A DNA stretch of 64,000 nt, from positions 14,871,641 through 14,935,640 of the forward strand of contig CP034996.1 of NCBI GenBank assembly GCA_004026145.2, read 5' to 3'. The DNA is from Takifugu bimaculatus. Its lineage: Eukaryota; Chordata; Actinopteri; Tetraodontiformes; Tetraodontidae. Below the pieces are notes generated by a model. That model did no database searches and had not been told where the DNA came from. It saw nothing but the letters and a program-made list of their open reading frames with translations. The translations under genes and the position numbers were made by a program. Numbering within the stretch: position 1 is the first letter of the stretch; each line of letters starts with the position of its first letter. Positions 35,468 through 49,126 of the stretch are shown one piece after another.

Positions 35468-37146
35468 ATGGGTAACTTAGGTTGCGCTGTTGTCCTACAG
35501 TCTTTATCAGCCGTTTTATTCTTACTATGTACTATAACCGGGGTGTCTCTTGGCACGGAATTAAATTTTGTGACCTGCGGATCAGTTATTAAATTGTTAA
35601 ATCTAAAACACAATGTAAGACTACACTCTCACGACGTACGCTACGGTTCTGGTGAGTTTCCTTAAACGATTATTAAGCAGAAATACCATCTTTTTCTTCC
35701 TACACTTATTCATTTGATTTTAAAATTGCCCAGTCTTCTCATCTGGTGAGTAAAAATGAGAAAGCTTGGTTGTACAGAGCCCAACATCGTCACTGTGACA
35801 TTTCATTCACATAGATTATGCAGGACATCTCAACCTTGACAACCTTGTATTTAATAATTCGATTTTCCTTTGAAAGTCACCGCCTTTGTCCGTTTTATCC
35901 TTTAACGGTGGAGTCATGATCCGATCTGTCCTGTCTTGACAGATTTGTCAACGTTTTTTGTTCAGATTTGTACAGGTTGTGTGATACATATTTGACCATA
36001 ACCTGGTCTTAAATTCACACTTTACAGGTAAAAGTCTTACTTTTGAAACTCAGTCTGAGACATTTAAATATTAAATTCTTCAAATACACCTACCGTTTGT
36101 TGGCTATTGTCTTACTTTCACTTTTAGGCTAACTTTATTGGTTTATCTAGTATATAATTTTTGCATAACAAGCATTTCCTTGCCTCTACCCGTGTGTGTT
36201 GTGCATGTCGAACAGGCAGTGGGCAGCAGTCTGTGACTGGGGTGGCTCAAGTTGAAGACAGCAACAGCTACTGGAGTGTTCGGGGGCCAACCGATGCCCC
36301 GTGTTATCGAGGCACCCCCGTCCAGTGCGGACAGACCATCCGCCTCATGCACGTCAACACAGGCCGCAATCTTCACAGCCATTACTTTGCCTCACCGCTT
36401 TCATCAAACCAGGTGTGTTGGGCAGAAGCACACAGGGAAAGTGGGGGGGGGGGGTTGGTGTTATAGGGGTCATTTTGACATTTAAAATTGCTTGTAACAG
36501 TGTAACCCTGCAGTGTTTGGTTTGTGTGTTAGACTTGTGTGTATCTATGTGAGCTTTCCTTGCTAATATCAATGGTGCTGGTTTGTGGTCCCAGTGTCCC
36601 AAAGGTTGCCTTAGACGTTGTCCAACTTTGAGCGGAATCTGAATTGACAGCTTTGACATTTCCGAAACACAGTCGAGCCAGAGGGTTGGCGTGTCGGAAC
36701 AGTTGTGCACTCTTGTTCAAATGGAATGTTTTGCATAAGACTTTAAAATGCTGATGTTGAGTTTGCTAAAAAATAATCACCTGTGGAAGCTGTCCCTGAT
36801 GATCATATTTTCCATGTTTCCCTGTCTCCGTCTCACTCGTCCTTAGGAGGTCAGTGCATTTGGTGAAGAAGGGGAAGGTGATCATCTGGATGAGTGGACA
36901 GTTCAATGTGGAGGATCTGTGTGGAAGCGCGAAGAGGCTGTCCGCTTCCTCCACAAGGCCACTGACGCGCTGCTGTCGATAACGGGGGAGCAGTACGGCC
37001 GTCCGATCCACGGTCAAATGGAAGTTCATGCCATGTCCAGCCCCAGCCAGCACACCCTGTGGAAGGCCATGGAGGGCATCTTTATGAAGCCGAGCGAGAG
37101 CCCAGCAGGCAGCCGAGTCTCCACTCACCCACACACAGAGTTCTGA
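35468..37146 (+). CDS. sdf2: stromal cell-derived factor 2 (SDF2), ER-resident MIR-domain protein, 3 exons
   Basis: Soluble endoplasmic reticulum protein; in the family it works with chaperones and resembles the MIR domains of protein O-mannosyltransferases. Exons 35468-35651, 36216-36412 and 36847-37146 give 681 nt, or 226 residues, all in phase. There is a hydrophobic signal peptide (about residues 4-30), followed by VTCGSVIKLLN and the MIR repeats (NVRLHSHDVRYGSGSGQQSVTG, CGQTIRLMHVNTGRNLHSH, EQYGRPIHGQMEVH). The protein ends in HTEF, a variant of the HDEL/HAEL-type retrieval signal. The upstream in-frame TTG at 35453 is not a start. AATAAA signals at 37681 and 37691 fit the 3' end. Orientation opposite supt6h matches human. 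Confidence 0.94.
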
Positions 37147-40100
37147 CCTTGGCATGTTCTACGGCTTCTGTCACTTCCCCCTGAATACAGCTGTGCTCTC
37201 ACCTCCTTTATTATACCTCTGTCGTTCTGACACCAGCAGCAGTCTCACTTCCCTCTTTTGTCTCATTCTTCTCTCTAATAACTCCTACATCTCTTTGTGA
37301 GGAGACCCAAAAAAGCCCCTGTCGGGATTCAGACTAGGATGACAGTCCCGGGCCTCCCTTTTGTCATTCATTGAATTCACACAACTTGAATTCTTGAAGT
37401 TGAGCGTCACATTTTAATGACTGGGCTTGATTAAAAGAGTTTAAAAAAAAAAAAAGAAAGATAATATAGGCGATTTAACTGGGACACCAGTAACTTGTAT
37501 CTTGACTTGGACTGGCTGATTAATGTTCGCTTTTCTTTCCAAACAAAAAAAAAACGTACCAATTTTTTTAAATTTGAAATTGACACCAATTGGAAAAGAT
37601 TTATGTGCTTTACGGAAATTAATTTCTTTAATCATTCAATTTGAGGAGTTAATATGCCAAAAATGACATTCACGAAGGGTAATAAACCACAATAAATTAT
37701 AAGGAATATAATATTACTGCTTCACAATTAAAGAAGCTTTCAGGCGCGGCGGTAGTGGTCTGACTAGGTGAACGTTATATTCTCTTATTGTTCAGCGTTT
37801 AAGGCCAAACCTTCTCTCCACTTTCTAAAATTCCTCCATCAGGTTTCAAGGTCAGTCAGTCAGGTTTTTTCACATGACCTTGTTGCTAAATCTGTGTTAC
37901 ATCTGGTGGAGTTTGCATCACGACTCCTGAACTGAGATGTGGCTCAGGGCTTCTCTGACCAAAAACTTGGTCTCATCTCTGCCTAAAGGTTTGCTTCCTG
38001 AGGAACAAGTGGGGATATTATGGTATTAATAGGCTGTGGTGGCAAGAAGACGGGTTTATTGTTATTTATTAATGATCTGCCATCAGCAGTCACTATGAGA
38101 CAGCGCAGGTTTGGGCAGATAAGTTCGGTCAGAAGAACTTTGTGCCTTTATCCATGTAAAATACAGTTTTCCTGGTATTTATGAGCCATTTTCTACTTCA
38201 ATGCTGTCACTTCCCTACAGTAGTTCTTACTGTAAAGTACCACAGGAAGTGCATATTGTTCTGGGGCGAGGCCTCTTGTGTTTGTTGGGAGAGAAACCAG
38301 TGTTGTGTATCGATGCTGCCTGTCTGTTTGTTTGTTTACCGGGGTTCACCCGTGTCACAAACATGCAGCGAATACCTCATTAAAGTGACTTTTATGCATT
38401 CCATCCGCGCGTGGCTTGTTACATCTACTTGATACGAGGTTTTGGTTCATCAAAGAATCCCAAACTCTTAAATGTCGCCCCCCCTCTGAGGTTTGTGTTG
38501 ATCCTGCTGACTGATATTTGTGCTACTTTTGTTGCTCCGTGACCTCAGCACGCCGTCGCCTCTCTATTTCTAGAGGTGGCATTTAACCCGGACAACTGGG
38601 ACTCTACCAGAAGCGACAGGTAGATCGACCATCGCCCCCCCCCCACTGAGTTTACAGGTGCCCACACTTACTGTGAGCTCAAGCTTCTCTTTCATTCCTT
38701 CACCAGTAAACACAGCTGACTTTCAGTTCTATAAAAAGGAAAGTTTATTGCATAAACATATATGGATACATATTTATATATTAGAGATTAAACAGATCAA
38801 ATTCTTTGCATGTTTAAATATCCACTCCCTTGGTGACTATTGCCGTTTTCTTTCACCTTTTCTAAGCAGCATGCCGAGGTTTTGGATTACATATTTGTGT
38901 TTTATTATTATTATTATTCTTTTTATTTATCTCTGTACAGTCCACAAGGTAAAAACAAATTCCAAAAGCAACTTCCAAAAGAGACATGATCGTGAACTGG
39001 GGTTACAGTGTAGCGTGAGTTTCAAAAATGTGGAGAAAATTAGACCCCCACCCCCCTTCCCCCCCACCCCCACCCACCTCACATCAACATGCAGAGCCGT
39101 CCGACTGGCACGATTCCAGTTAGGATAAAATGTTGTCTGCTGGTTTTTAAAAGGACCATGCCGGGTCGAAAGGTCCAGTGAGCAGATGTGTGTGTAGAGA
39201 GCTCCACAGGTACAGACTGGAGGTTACGGGGAGGGTGTACGGACACTACACAGGAAATAGAGGGCTGAGCAACACACACTGTAGATCCAACTCTTGAGTG
39301 TCCACACGGAGGCCCAAGGATCAGGAATGACGTGAGACAGAGATGGTGACGATGATGATGTGACCTTGTATTTGCATATTTATGAAAATGCCCTCTTCTG
39401 CTCTCTGATTTGATTAATAGCTGGTAGAAACTGGGGGGGGTATCGCGGTAAAAAAAATCTGCAAACAGTTCACATATCTCTATTTTAAACCAAGGCTGCG
39501 CCACCACGAGTGTGATTAAATGGATTATTCCATCTCGTGGAGAAACCTACACGACATGCATACTGATTTACATTATAATACAGTACATTTCTGCTGTCAT
39601 ACGGGATCTTGGGAACCTTTTTTTTTTTAAAGAAAGCCCTCTACTCTTGACATTTCCAACCTCGGTCACTACACTTTGGTTGCACTTTTTCACATAAGGA
39701 CAGTTTTTAAATAGTTCCCTCTTACAAACTCAAATGGTCTATTGCAAACTAATATCAAAAATAAATGTAATTTCTGTTTTCAATAAACTGCACCACTGAA
39801 ACCAAATAAGTCTTTAATGTTAGAAAAGAAAAGAGAATAAACATCTGTTTATGGCACCACTCCACGGATGTGTCATTATTGCCCAACAGTGAACCCACAT
39901 AAAATCCAATTCGACCTTCACTGACTTCGTTATTAAGGAAGCGGAGAACGATCGCGGACCCTCTCAAGGTCCTCGCTGAACCCTTTTCCACCCCAGCAAT
40001 CATTATAAAAGTCTTGTGCTGTCCAGTCAGAACCATAAAATACAACTCTTGTTTCAGACTTTACACCAACAGACGCCTCCCCTCATCCTCTCCTTCAATT

Positions 40101-41515
40101 CCGATATGAGACAGCACATTTTGGCTTTGTGGAAAGAATAAAAAACATGTCCTCGTGTGACAATGCAAAGCAACTCAAAATAAAAAAAACAAACTATAGT
40201 TTTTCAAGCTACGGATCTCATTCTCGCCGACAGGGGGCAGCACTTCCATCGGAAACACCTACACTACTGTATATCCCTGATGTGTCACTTTTAAACCTTC
40301 TCATATTCAGCTATTGAAGGAATTAATACATTACACACATTAAGTAGTGATAATTATTTGTATATACAGTGGAATCCATTGGAAACAGTTAACGTTTGGA
40401 CTGGCAGTGTGTACACTGGCATGCTTTAGTGAGGTTTCTTTCCAACACAACAGGGCAGTATTATAATATAATGAGGAGGAGAAGCATTTTGACTGACAGA
40501 TCACTTCATCTTGAGCCCCACGTATTTTTTGAATCTCATTATTGTTGGAAAATGTGGGAATATTTCAATCGCACCCCCACCCTTGGCTCTATCTTGAGCG
40601 GGCTCCCCTATCTCGCGACAACTTCTGCTGTGTTAAGTTCTAATACTGAAATCTAAATTAAGAAATATGTCCCAAATGGACCAACAAAGCCCATTCGGGG
40701 GCTGCTCGACTCTGCACCATATTGCGGCAGGTGACTGGGCTTACATTGCATTCTGGCTGAGGGGAGAGGGAACTCAAATTTCAGCACGTAGCAACTAAAT
40801 TCTCTTGCCTTAACTTACAGGCAGGATTTCTTCCATTGAATGGGGACTCCAAATGGGGCTGATTTAATTTTGCTTCATTTATACACCTCATACCTCTCGG
40901 ACACCAACCGGCATCCAGATGACAGATGGTTCTGGCTTTCGCCCTCACTGAGGGATTCGTTGTGCCCCTTTTAGCTACACAGAAAGACTTCAGTACACTG
41001 AGTATCTGTACAGGACTGTGTGAAATATGAAGGGTTTATATTTCTATACTTTGGATACAATCGAGGCCACATCTTCAGGTCTGTCATAACCACCGACTGT
41101 TATTGGAATGTCTAAAGCACCTGGTACACATTAGCGGGAATTAGAAAATCAAGTCTAAAGGGTGGTCTTGAAAACATAAATCCTGCCATTTATTCACTAC
41201 TTGTATATAAAAACACCATTTTCCTTTTCTCCAGTGACCTTTGCCAGTTCAAAACAAACATATTCCTTTCTTTTTTTCACACTGACCGTCACCGTCTACG
41301 AGGTAATTTGAAATAATATATATAAAAATGCTAATAGAATACAAATAATTTAAAAATGAACAAAAAAAATAAAACATGGTCAGAGAAGACAAACTAAGCT
41401 GATCGTCTCGAGAAGTGTCTGGGTTGTTGTTGGTCCAGCGTTGGCTGCAAAGATGGGAAAAGGTGAGGTCATGGCTGTTCTGTCCCCCCCTCCCCCGTGC
41501 TCACAGTGCAAGTGG
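37147..41515. other. sdf2 3' UTR followed by probable long calneuron 3' UTR
   Basis: Plus-strand AATAAA signals at 37681-37686 and 37691-37696 mark a likely sdf2 end. On the minus strand AATAAA at 38744-38749 would give the calneuron gene a 3' UTR of about 2.8 kb, in line with long 3' UTRs of neuronal genes. I see no coding exon between. The region is AT-rich with several C or G homopolymers. Confidence 0.45.
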
Positions 41516-44500
41516 TCACTCCATGCCGTTCCGCAGCATCTGATTGGCTGCGATGAGCATAACGCTGATGATGAACGCCATAGCGAAGGCGCAGATCAAG
41601 CTTTTCCTGACGCACGTCTGCCGGTTCTTCTTCTTTGGATGGACTGAAGTAAACCAGACAAAAAGAAAGTGCCAAAAATTTAGAAACATAAAGATTGGAT
41701 TTGTCACGTGTTGTTCAGGAACACCTGACACCCACCTACACTCACCAAACACCTGCTACATATTTAGCACACAAGTAAATGAGCATGAATTCAGCGTTAA
41801 CGCTGTTTTGGAGGAAGCATTTGTGCCCCTTTAATCAACATTAAAAAAGACTAAACTTCACAGGAAATCGCCTTTAAAGTCTCTTCTGCTGCCCGTAGAA
41901 AACACGACTGATTCCTGTATGGAATACATGTGACCCACTTCTCACCCCCATTCTGTGACGGAAAACAAATTAGGATGAAACGGCGGCTGGCTTGCTTTGC
42001 AGATCATGTTCCTGACCCAGATCATCGAGTATTTCCTGCACAGACCAGGAACTAAGAGAAGGAGGTGTAAAAATGGTGGTTTATGCTTTTGGTTTGCTAC
42101 CTGAAATGAAGGAAACTCATTTCTTTGAAAGAGATCGTTTCAGGAGAGAGACAGAGGACCGTTCCTCTGAGACGATGTCTCAGCAGAGGACGACATGACC
42201 TCCAACAGGCCTGGCAGCAGAAACAACAACCGAAAGTTCCCCTCGCTAACAGGCCCCTGTCTCAGTTCCTTGGAATCACACTCAACATCAATAAATCAAG
42301 GCTGAGCCTTGGATGTGAGAGACTCTAAATGGTGCTGAAGTCCCACTGGACGAGACAGAGCTGGGACAGGAAGGGGCATAAACGTGGGAAGCTGAGGATG
42401 TTGAGGAAGGTTAAAGGCAACCCCATACCAGACATTATTTATCATATAATATAATATATCAGCCATACATTTAGTTACAGGACTGGGTCTGCACCCCTTT
42501 CTCCCCCACCCAAACGGCACTTGTGAGGAATGTGGACCCGGGAGTGGTCCCTTCTCTCCGGTTCCTGCTGGCTCTCCCTTTCTTAGGGCTCCCTGAGCCG
42601 GTGAATCAGTCCCCAGTGGATTTATTAAAACTGGTCGCTTTCCTCCACATCTGTTCCATCTTCACGGTCGTCCCCTCACAACTCAAATCTGTTTCACTGG
42701 TTTCTCTAGCATTATTCTCCCTGCTGTGCCATAACAAGAACTGATGGCTGAAAGGAAGCGTATTCTGCTACTGTATTGATAAGATGTTCCATGTATTAAA
42801 TATGATTTTGCCCATATTTATGCAACGGTTCCCCCTGTTTCTTAACATTTTTCACCTTGAAATGTTTCCACAAAGTGTGATCTGCATATTTGACAGTCAA
42901 TTTCTAGAGCCATTCCAGAGATCTTGAAGCAAATTGATGCTGCTTCTGTGCTGACTGCCTCTAACGTGACATCAGGCCCACAGACGATCCTGCAACCATT
43001 AGCAGGTCTCCTCAAGAGCGACATGTATAAAAATCTAAACTGCCTGGCTTTGATTTGACAGGGCAGGGTAGGGTTAGAGTTAGGGTTGGGGTCAGGGTCG
43101 GGGTTGGGGTCGAAGTTCCTTTATAATGGCCTATTGATCTGGTGGGAGTGGGAAGGTTGGAGTCTTTCCCAGAGAGGAGCAAGGTTCAAGACTGGGCCTG
43201 GACAGGCAGACTAAGTGGAGGTGTGCAGGCCTGTCAACCACATGATTAAAATAGTTTTTATAAATAAAGCTTATTTTATTAGGTTTAACCCATGTAGTGT
43301 TTATGGCAGACGGTGCATGTGATGATATAAACTGCTAGGGTGGGGTTGGGGTTAGGCTTAAAAAACTGAGCTCCTTACCTCCCTCGTACTCAGGGCAGTT
43401 CCCTGAATTTTCGTTGAGGCTCTCCTCCTCTGTGATAATGATGTTCTCTATGTCCTTCATCGTCAGGTGGTCGCGGAAGGCATGGAACAGCACCTGCTTT
43501 AGCTCATCCAGGGACAGCTGCTGCATGTCAAACTGCAGGGACGGAGACAGAGATCAATGCAGAGGCACGGCCGTCGTGAAGGCAGGTGGATGGGAGCGAA
43601 ATGACCCAAATGGACACGCGACCTTAAATCTACCTGTGTAATATTTTGTCTGGTATCACATGAGAGCGAGACTTTCATTTAATGGCAGCGAGCTCGCGCG
43701 TTTGGATCGCTGCTGCTATTTTTGGACGCCTGAATCAGTATGCAAACCAGCGTGGGAGCATAAACATAGGCCGATAAATCTATGCAAATATGAGCAATTT
43801 GATGGATACACCAATTAAAAATGAAATACAAGCGCATTTACTCCGCTGCGCAGGCTTGTGCTCAGTTGTGTTTTGGTTTGAAATATTATGTCTGATGCTC
43901 AGACAGCTAAATTCTTACTTAGTCGGAAACTCTCACACCTCCACCTGCTGCTGATGCAGATTTCTTTACATTATTTGGTTCTACTGATGCTGGAAGGTGA
44001 ACGTAGGGTAAGAAAAGGTCCATTTACATCAAAAAGCAGCTCCGTTCATGCCCCAGTCCGCTGATATTGCTTTTGTTAAATGTATACGGAAGAACAGGAG
44101 TGACTAATGCCCAGAGCTGATTTTCATCCTTTTGTCTTGATGCTAAGTCAGAACCCAATCATTTCCAGTATTTATTTACTTGCTGGTTGGAAATAGTGGG
44201 TGAGTGCTGCGGCAAGGCTGTTATTTCTTCCCTCAAACATTTATAGTCAACGACATGACCGCAGGTATCGTCAAAGAGCATTATTTTCTCTGTCAGCTGC
44301 GTTGTTTCCAAGCAACCCTGTGCTCATGAGTCTCAATTAAGTCTCTCAATGGAGCTGATTTAAGGTAATAAAAGCAAGAAAATTGTTTCCAGGCACTTAA
44401 CTTCTGCATCTCTTCCAAAAGTACGACGTCTATGAGTCGAACTTCATCGGCTGCCTCTCAGCGTTATATGGTATGTGTCCAAAGAGGCAAATATAGCCTT

Positions 44501-45059
44501 ACAGCATTCATTTTTAAATGCAATATTTTCTTTAAATGGAGGTTAAAAGCACAAAAATCATTACAAACCCAAAGCATGCACTAGTGCTGAATGTGATGAG
44601 ATTACAAAACTGCTGTGTATGGCAAGGACCTTCCGCACACAAACACACCTCACACGAATACATTTGACATAAATGTTGAGTTAATTATTTATAGAATGAA
44701 CATGCCTCTGACTGTACGTGCTGATATGATATAAAACGTGTCGTGTTTGCAGAGGATTAATGCTGCAATATTGGAAACGCTCGAGCGGCTTGCCAAACAA
44801 ACTCACACACTTAGCCATGGTTCTCTCTAGAGTTGTTCCCGTATATGTGTGTGTGACAACGGTTCGGTAAACACATCGACAGCTCTGACTGAAGCAGCTT
44901 TCTGCAGCCCTCTGGCTCCGATTAGCAACAGTTGGAAGGTCTGAGCTGCCACATTTCTGCTCTCTGCCTTGCCAAAGCTGTCTCTGCCTCCAGAGCATGC
45001 TGGGAAATGGAGGAACTACTGGTACTTTGTGGATCTACTTTGTGCAGATGTCCTGTTCG

Positions 45060-45101
<42 letters not shown>

Positions 45102-46103
45102 AAACCCTCTGCAGAGACTCGGAGGGTTTGTTTGTCAAAGGAACTTGCCTGACATGTGACGTGTGTGTGTGTGTGTTTGCGCGCGACTGGGTAAACAGCA
45201 GGTGATGGAGCAGTGGCCAGTGGCCGTGGATTTTTCTAAGGGACTCTAGGCCACATAAGTCGGGACAACAGATGCGATCCCACCTCAACTCGGCTTGTTT
45301 CGTCTGTCATAAAGCTGCTCTGTCTCCTGACCCTCCTCTAAAGGGTCACCTGGAGCAGCTACCTGCACGCACCGTTGCCTTCACTCTGTCAAACAGCAGC
45401 GCTCTCCAAGTCAGCCCGTGACTAAAGTTGGGACCTCTGGCTTCAAAGCAAGCAGATTTATCTTTAAACATTATTTATTATTTGACGTGACAGCACCTTG
45501 GGGAAGATGTTTGCGAAGGACTATTGGAATTCTTATTTGACACATGCTGGTATCGAAAAGCCTCAAAACTTGCAGGTTATTTTTAACAAAGACGACAGAG
45601 TCTTCACCCATGAATAATAGATGGATTAGATCTGCAGTCATAGACTCAGTCACAGTTGTACGTGATGTAACAAGATGCCTTGAAATGCCTTGATTTTGTC
45701 ACTTTGACAGAAAATGATCCGAGGTGGAGGCCCCCCTTTCCTGGCCACTCCAACCATAATTCACTAAATTACCGTTATTATGTAATACAAACAAACCATT
45801 TTTTATCATTATATTCTATATTTGCCATCATCGGAGCTCTGCAGAGTGCTTCCACTGATACGGGCTGACAATTTTACCCTAAAAATGTGTCTTCACACAG
45901 CAGCTTGTGCAGATTCTTCACTGGCTCGGTCATTTTTATTTTTATTTTTAAAAAGAAAGGTTGCAAAGGGAGAGGTGCTTCACTAATGTAAAGAAGCGAT
46001 TTTAAACTCTCCATAATTATGCGGCAGCAAAAACACAAAACGAGAAACGCGATCAAATGTACACTGCATCACACAATCACGGTGTTATCCAAAATGTATT
46101 CAA

Positions 46104-46178
<75 letters not shown>

Positions 46179-49059
46179 AATGTGATTATGCTCCAAACTT
46201 GCCAGCTCCCATCTCCCAGCTGAAGTCAATCATCCTGCATCATCTGGCTGTGGAGGGATGTTAGCTGAACGCACTGAACTGAGTCATTGAGGCCCACCAT
46301 GTTGTGCCTCCTTTTCTTTCATCTCTTCTCTCCCTCCGACACTATCAGTCTCTCCCTCGCTTCCCGTCCCCCTCGGAGGGCCGTGAAATATAAACAGACA
46401 AATATAAAGCACACACACACAGGCTGCCGCTCTGACTGTCCTCAGAGATGCGCATCCTCTCCACATCCTCTCCACACTTTTTTTTTAATATTTTGGATTG
46501 TCGTTCTTTGTGGGAGGGGAACGTTTTAATTCACCCCGGAGACGCACACTGTCTGTGACCTTCACCAATCTTCTCTCATGCCTCTTCTTTCATTCCCCCC
46601 CCCCACTCTTCTCCTTTGTGCCTTTCTTTTTTTTATATATTGCAGTATCATTATGTGGGGCATCCCCCCAACCGGCACCCTCCCCATTTTCCCATATTGT
46701 CCAGCTCCCGTCCTTTTTTCCTCCTCTCATCTCTCTCAGCCCCTGGCTGGCATGCAGGGGTCTCTCTGGCTTTTCCACTGATATAATGCAGCTCATTTAT
46801 GAAAATGCACTTCGAAATGAAACATTTAATTTGCAGACAAATGATTTCGATGTCAGAAATCTGCTGCTTTAAAGCCTCATTAGTCTTGAACTGTTTTGTA
46901 ATTCTCTAATTGCACAAAAAAGGTCCACGGCTTTGTTGATTAAAAAAAAACAATTCGAATTAAAACAATTAACAGAATGGAAATTGATTTTTGCAGGTCT
47001 CCACGATCTTTAGCAATGCAGGCAGGCAAAATCCCTTCAATACCACCTGCAAGTCATGGTTTATTAAATAACATGCTTGGAAAGACGCCTTAAAGTGCTG
47101 CATGGCACCAGTTGTTAGCATCAAGAGGAAAAACAGCAGCTATAGCTCAGCAGCAATTAAAACGCTGCATTCTCAGCATACCTCTGAGACTGGAATTCAT
47201 TTTGTATCCTTTCTAATGTGTTGTTTGCATAGTTGTTTTCCATTAACACTTGGCAAAGTCGATGCTTGGATTGAACTTGTAAACGTGTGTAACCTAAACA
47301 CACAAACACACCTCACCACCTCCAATCATAAAGAGCCACCCATCTAAATGTTTTTCCCTTCATTTGACTCTGGAAAAGCTTCCTGAGAGCTGAACCCTGC
47401 TCACTCATCTGTCCACACACACAACACACACACACAACACACACATATGCACACACGCGCACACACACACATAGACACTCCTGCACTTTTCATTATTGTC
47501 GCTTGTCTTACCTAAGAGCCAAAGGGAAAATACACACTCAGAAAGTGGTAGATTTTATGTCCTCGCCCATATTTAAAAAACAAAAGGAGCTTCAAAAGAG
47601 TGGGCTGCAGCCTTAACCACCGCGGAGCTCATCCTGGACTCTTTCAAGGGAACAGACGTATAAAACTACCTCTACTGTTCCCAGGTGTTATTTGACCAAA
47701 CATACCTGAACCCCAAAACACATGGATTAAAAAAACACACACACACACACATCATTCCCAGCTGTTCTCATTCCCCTCGAAGCAGAACCAAGGAACATTT
47801 CTGGTGTGTGATGGATCACAGGAAACAATAGGTGTGTGCTTGAGGACACTGACGCACGAGGAAGAGAGGGAGTGAGGATGATGAGGATCGCAGCGGCGTC
47901 TCTGACCTGCCAGAAGATGTTGTCAATGGTGTTGCCCAGGAAGCCTTCCCGATTGTCAGAAGACAGAAGTTTGGGCCCCAGTATTGTCATGAACTCCTCA
48001 AAGTCCACCTGGCCGTCCCCTGTTGGACGGACACACAGGAAACAACAAAGGAAGACAGATTCAGATGGACACGCGAAGACGCCGCCAGGCCGGAGCTAAC
48101 CCACGCGTTTCCCAAGGTTCCCTTCCTTGTGCCGCTGGCCGTGGCAGACGCCCACACACCTCTCCAACAGGTGCACCTCTGCGCCGGTGAGTCTGGCTTT
48201 GAGCTGAAGTCGGAATCGAGGGAACATTCTTTGCAAATTGAAATTCAGAGGACGCGACTGGCTCGTGTCTGTATTATGCGCTGTGCTGTGGTACGTTCAG
48301 AGCTCAACAAGGACCCTGTAGAGTAAACATTTACGTCTCGCCTCATATGTAATAAACTTAAATTCGTCCTTGTGAAACTATATTTTGCCACTCTTGGCAC
48401 TGCTAAACATTCCTTTTATTGATAATGGAACAGCATTAAGGAATTTGCTGTGCTTTGTGTTCTTGTATAGGACAGCTCATTACATCTCAACTGGACAAGC
48501 ATTCTCTAGTAATACCATAAATCCTGAACAAAATAGTTCTGAATTCTGACGGCTACTGTTTCCAAAAAAAATAAAAGCAGCACCCGGATAATATTTACTT
48601 ATACTTCGCCTGAACCCCTATAATAAGATAAAGCCAGGGATCAGAGGATTAAGATTTCTTAAGAGGGATTTAATGAGATAAAAATAGCCACCTGAAAGAT
48701 TGAGCTGTTTTTCCTGAAACCTGATAACTGAGCACTATTAACGCGTCTGTGATCACTTTAAGCGCTTCGGCTTGCGATGGCTTTTGGGATGACAAGAGTC
48801 AGGGGTGAAGGATTTTAAGGGCACTGCTGTCTTCTCACGGAATGGATGGTGGCGGCGGCGGTCTCAGGTGCTCCGGCTACACGCACATTTCTGACAACTG
48901 GCAAAAGTTTTTCGAGCTGAGGCTCAAAATATCCAATTAATCAAACGATTTCTGCTCTGACAGGCCGGATTTATACTAGAATTCATTGCAAACACTTTAC
49001 CAAACAGATGGAACAAGTAGGTAATTCTGCACCCTTTGTGTGGTGTGTTTATCTTCACA

Positions 49060-49126
<67 letters not shown>

